Both the position numbers and the translations under genes were made by a program. From contig JBHLPG010000144.1 in the NCBI GenBank assembly GCA_048939725.1, positions 1 through 9,379 on the forward strand: DNA of 9,379 nt. Direction: 5' to 3'. Positions 6,625 through 9,379 of this stretch are shown one piece after another. The notes under the pieces were generated by a model. That model was not told the DNA's origin, made no database searches, and worked only from the letters and a program-made list of their open reading frames with translations. Source of the DNA: Hodarchaeum sp048939725 (lineage in GTDB: Archaea; Asgardarchaeota; Heimdallarchaeia; Hodarchaeales; Hodarchaeaceae). Every line of letters starts with the position of its first letter. Position 1 is the stretch's first letter.

Positions 6625-6786
6625 CAGTTAAATCATCATAAGAAATATTCTAATCATTTATCATGCTAAAAGTAGAAATCAAGTGGAGAGAAAAAATACT
6701 CAGTAAAAGAAATATACATTAAGATAGCAATAAATCAATTCATAAGAGCTTATTTGGCTGAAGAAATTTCAAACCAATGTTTCCTA

Positions 6787-6794
6787 GGACGTGA
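6787..6794 (+). promoter_or_regulatory. Ribosome-binding site that sets the sulfotransferase start
   Basis: GGACGTGA matches the archaeal Shine-Dalgarno GGAGGTGA at 7 of 8 positions and lies 7 bases ahead of ATG 6802. It supports that ATG over the in-frame TTG at 6754, which has no comparable motif. Confidence 0.55.
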
Positions 6795-6801
6795 ATCTGC
6801 A

Positions 6802-7941
6802 ATGATTGAACTAAAAAAAACTAGAGCGAAAAAGTACAAAGAATTCGAATTTCCAGTGCCAATGTACTTTATAGTTAAGTTTTTTCATCAATTTTCTTTT
6901 CTTGCAAACGTCGTACACACAGTCGAGTCGTTCCAACTAAAGAAAAAGCTAGAAAATACTATAATCGATCGACCAATATATATCACAGGATTAGCGCGGG
7001 CTGGGACAACAATTACCTTAGAGATGCTCAATAAACACCCTAACGTGGCTGCCCATAGATATTTACACATGGTTTTACCTTATACCCCACACTGGACTCA
7101 AAATATAGCAAATTATGTTCCAATAATAATGAAAACACCAGTCGAAAGGGTCCATAAGGATAGAATAGCAGTTACACGTGATAGTCCTGAAGCTGTGGAA
7201 GAGATTTTTTGGCAGAAATATTTTCCAGAGACTTATGATGAAAAAAGTTCAAACATTTTAGATGAGAAAGTGCAAAATCCCCAATTCGAAGCATTTTATC
7301 GAAACCATCTGAAAAAATTACTAATTAATCGAAAGGTAACACGATATTTAGCAAAAAATAATTATAACGTTGCTCGAATGGAATATCTCCAAAAACTGTT
7401 TCCTGATTTGAAATTCATTATTATTATTAGGAACCCCTTTGATCACATCGCCTCCCTGGCCAAACAGGATAGTGTTCTAAAAGAATTAGAACAAAATGAC
7501 CCCCGATTGTTGGATTGGACAAAAATCATCGGGCATAGAGAGTTTGGCACCGCTAAAATCTGTATTAATTTGAATAATCCAGAAATTATCAAAGAAATTC
7601 GGTCATTATGGAACAATAAAGACACCTATATGAATGGATGGGCAATTTATTGGACAGAAACATACTCATACATTCATAAAAGATTACAAACGAATCCAAA
7701 GCTTGCCAAAGCGAGTTTAGTGGTTCATTATGAGGATTTATGTGAACGATCTGCGATGACGATTGATCAAATCATTAACCATATAGAAGTAGATCCTAAA
7801 AAATTCACCAAGACAAAAAAATACTATTCCAAGCATTTAAAAAAGCCAACTTACTATATAACCAAATTTACACCCAAAGAACAGGAAAAGGTAATCGAAA
7901 TAACAGGGAAAACAGCAGAGAAGTTCGGTTATGAATTCTAA
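6802..7941 (+). CDS. PAPS-dependent sulfotransferase-like protein
   Basis: A 379-residue protein from ATG 6802 (a TTG at 6754 would add 16 residues). Residues 58-70, PIYITGLARAGTT, form the 5'-phosphosulfate-binding loop of the sulfotransferase fold. RYLAKNNYN (181-189) followed by LFPDLKFIIIIRNPFDHIAS (199-218) matches the second signature of the Sulfotransfer_3-type family, with Arg210 and Ser218 in the places that bind the 3'-phosphate of PAPS. Family members transfer sulfate from PAPS to hydroxyl or amino groups of sugars, lipids, proteins or small molecules. The acceptor here cannot be read from sequence. A hydrophobic stretch near 21-38 may touch the membrane but is weak for a true span. 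The next gene, on the same strand 50 bases on, is also related to sulfate transfer, which hints at one pathway. Transcribed divergently from the HSP90 gene. Confidence 0.85.
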   Translation: MIELKKTRAKKYKEFEFPVPMYFIVKFFHQFSFLANVVHTVESFQLKKKLENTIIDRPIYITGLARAGTTITLEMLNKHPNVAAHRYLHMVLPYTPHWTQNIANYVPIIMKTPVERVHKDRIAVTRDSPEAVEEIFWQKYFPETYDEKSSNILDEKVQNPQFEAFYRNHLKKLLINRKVTRYLAKNNYNVARMEYLQKLFPDLKFIIIIRNPFDHIASLAKQDSVLKELEQNDPRLLDWTKIIGHREFGTAKICINLNNPEIIKEIRSLWNNKDTYMNGWAIYWTETYSYIHKRLQTNPKLAKASLVVHYEDLCERSAMTIDQIINHIEVDPKKFTKTKKYYSKHLKKPTYYITKFTPKEQEKVIEITGKTAEKFGYEF

Positions 7942-7948
7942 GAATTCA
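7932..7948. repeat. Near-perfect palindrome across the sulfotransferase stop codon
   Basis: TGAATTCT and AGAATTCA are perfect 8-base arms around a single A, and the TAA stop (7939-7941) lies at the centre. With a one-base centre it is unlikely to fold as a hairpin, so a protein-binding site upstream of the next gene's TATA box, or chance, is more likely. Confidence 0.35.
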
Positions 7949-7959
7949 GTGAAGGTTAG

Positions 7960-7970
7960 ATTTAAAATAT
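7960..7970 (+). promoter_or_regulatory. Putative TATA box of the SCP2/ASST fusion gene
   Basis: ATTTAAAATAT lies about 27 bases ahead of ATG 7992. This spacing predicts a leaderless transcript, and no Shine-Dalgarno motif is seen before the ATG. The gene may thus be expressed apart from the sulfotransferase despite the short gap. Confidence 0.4.
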
Positions 7971-7991
7971 CACCTCTAAAATGACGTAATC

Positions 7992-9379
7992 ATGCGAAAA
8001 TCAGTGAAGATCCTCCTAATAGTCGGTGTAGTCGTAGTTATTCTAAGTATTCCTGCTCTCTTTATCATCTCGAATATTATGAAAATGGGGGAACGCGCAC
8101 AACCTTTCAACTTAGATAACGCCCCAGAATATGTCATTACTTCAAAAATTGTACTGAAAGAAAAATTGGAGAATGATACCTTTACTTTAGAAGTGGATAG
8201 ACAACAGTTTCTTAATTTTAGTCAATGGATGGCAGATAACAGTCCTAATATCTTGGATTTGATAAAAGGGTGGGAACAAACTGTTCTATTTGAGATTGAA
8301 AACTCCACATATAATATGTGGTGGATTATCCATGATAATACAGCCACAGTTGAAGTAGGAACCAACTCCCCTCAAGAATATGGCTTATTAATTAACCTTG
8401 ATTTTCAAACGTTTACTAATATATTAAAGCAAATAGAAACCCCTTTATCGGCTTTCATCAAAGGTACATTGACCTATGAGGGCCCCTTCAACGAGGCTCT
8501 GAAGGTTGCTCAAGTAACTGCCGTTGTAAGTGCAACTATAATGGATACTTATATTCCAACCAAAATTAGAGGCCCAACATTTGAGATTACAACTGATAAC
8601 AAGGATTATTATATTGATGATGGGTTAACACTGTTTCCGTGTATAAATGTCTCGATCAACCCTGAACACATTGGAAAAGAGCATGAATCCCTAATAGGAT
8701 CAGGAACAGTTTATATTATTGATTCTCAGGGAAAGATTGTAACCCAACTTGGCAATTCTGCTCATTCTGTCCATAAGTTCATTAATTCGACAACCATTTT
8801 AATGGGTGGACAAGATCCTGGCTTTCTAGAATTATGGAATTATAAAGAGGACATACTCGAAACATTAGGAGTTCCTGAAGGGCACCATGATCTTGATTAT
8901 AATCCCATCACTGACACATATATGGTATTGGAATACAATTATTCTGTAGAGGTTTTCGATGGAAAAAATACTACTGTCATTTATGACCTCGTCTCTGAAT
9001 ATGATCGCACAGGTGAATTGGTGTGGCAATGGGATCCCCTTATTCATTATCCATTCAATGCTACACGCCATGCAAGCCTAGGGTTGAATAATATATTTCG
9101 GGGTGGGCTTGATTGGATGCATGCTAATAGTTTTGTTTGGGATAAAACCCAAAATGTAATATATTTGAACGTTCGAAATTTAGACACAATATTAAAAATC
9201 AATTATACCACAAAAGAAGTGATTTGGGATGCTGGCCGCGGTGGGGAGTTTACTCTGGTTAATAAAGCAGGAAAAGAGGTAAATACCCTTTTTTGCCATC
9301 CTCACGGGTTGGAACGTATAAGCTCAAATCGATTTATTTTATACGATAATGATCTGTATAACCTTTCTAATCCATTAAC
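7992..9379 (+). CDS. Membrane-anchored SCP2-like / aryl-sulfate sulfotransferase-like fusion (partial, C-terminus off the right edge)
   Basis: An open frame of 462 codons runs from ATG 7992 to the window edge; an in-frame TAA lies 15 bases upstream. Residues 5-27 form one hydrophobic segment after a basic start, a signal anchor that would put the rest outside the cell. Residues ~62-180 look like an SCP2 sterol-carrier fold: GWEQTVLFEIE (93-103), YGLLINLDFQTF (130-141), and PLSAFIKGTLTYEG (151-164). Residues ~236-462 match arylsulfotransferase (ASST) beta-propellers: GHHDLDYNP (297-305), LVWQWD (343-348), DWMHANS (374-380), NVRNLDTI (393-400), CHPHGLE (435-441) and NRFILYDND (446-454). His298/299, His377, Arg395 and His436/438 fit the active-site set of E. 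coli AssT (His252, His356, Arg374, His436); the 18-residue His-Arg spacing agrees. Several Asn-X-Ser/Thr sequons suggest glycosylation. Likely moves sulfate between phenolic donors and acceptors; the substrate is unknown. Confidence 0.82.
   Translation, partial: MRKSVKILLIVGVVVVILSIPALFIISNIMKMGERAQPFNLDNAPEYVITSKIVLKEKLENDTFTLEVDRQQFLNFSQWMADNSPNILDLIKGWEQTVLFEIENSTYNMWWIIHDNTATVEVGTNSPQEYGLLINLDFQTFTNILKQIETPLSAFIKGTLTYEGPFNEALKVAQVTAVVSATIMDTYIPTKIRGPTFEITTDNKDYYIDDGLTLFPCINVSINPEHIGKEHESLIGSGTVYIIDSQGKIVTQLGNSAHSVHKFINSTTILMGGQDPGFLELWNYKEDILETLGVPEGHHDLDYNPITDTYMVLEYNYSVEVFDGKNTTVIYDLVSEYDRTGELVWQWDPLIHYPFNATRHASLGLNNIFRGGLDWMHANSFVWDKTQNVIYLNVRNLDTILKINYTTKEVIWDAGRGGEFTLVNKAGKEVNTLFCHPHGLERISSNRFILYDNDLYNLSNPL

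Noticed and set aside
6754..6801. TTG at 6754 as sulfotransferase start
   Set aside because: No Shine-Dalgarno motif precedes it, while ATG 6802 has GGACGTGA at proper spacing. A longer protein cannot be fully excluded.
8865..9071. 68-codon minus-strand open frame
   Set aside because: It lies opposite the ASST-like propeller, whose frame carries several family motifs.
1..9379. CRISPR arrays, tRNA or rRNA genes, insertion sequences
   Set aside because: No regularly spaced repeats, cloverleaf-like stretches, transposase motifs or terminal inverted repeats were seen on reading both strands.

Overview
The window is AT-rich DNA from an archaeon, and the gene content points to the Asgard group. 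Four things suggest this: two GTPases of the Rag/Gtr family, one of which carries a Rag-type C-terminal domain; two tandem proteins with a longin-like front half and a winged-helix end; TATA-like boxes about 25 to 30 bases ahead of several start codons; and short or absent leaders, with one TTG start. A Heimdallarchaeia- or Lokiarchaeia-like genome is plausible, but the sequence alone does not settle the lineage.

Layout: bases 1-1096 (minus) hold a Rag/Gtr-like GTPase with a long low-complexity tail that runs off the left edge. A 0.4-kb divergent intergenic region with three perfect short inverted repeats follows. Bases 1508-2410 (plus) hold a second, compact Rag-like GTPase. Facing it are three minus-strand genes read from right to left: an HSP90/HtpG chaperone (4681-6576) and two paralogous longin-like/winged-helix proteins (3580-4605 and 2470-3507). 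A divergent promoter region near 6.6-6.8 kb leads to two plus-strand genes: a PAPS-type sulfotransferase (6802-7941) and a membrane-anchored fusion of an SCP2-like lipid-binding domain with an aryl-sulfate-sulfotransferase-like propeller (7992 to the right edge).

The most interesting part is the left two thirds. Eukaryotic Rag GTPases work as heterodimers and are controlled by longin-domain proteins (NPRL2/NPRL3 in GATOR1, FLCN/FNIP). Here two different Rag-like GTPases sit next to two different longin-like/winged-helix paralogs, which suggests an archaeal GTPase plus regulator module. One paralog has an Arg, and the other a Lys, at the place where human NPRL2 carries its arginine finger. The neighbouring HSP90 is unusual for an archaeon. 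The right third may be a separate sulfation and lipid-related cassette. Functions are inferred from motifs read by eye; no database search was possible.
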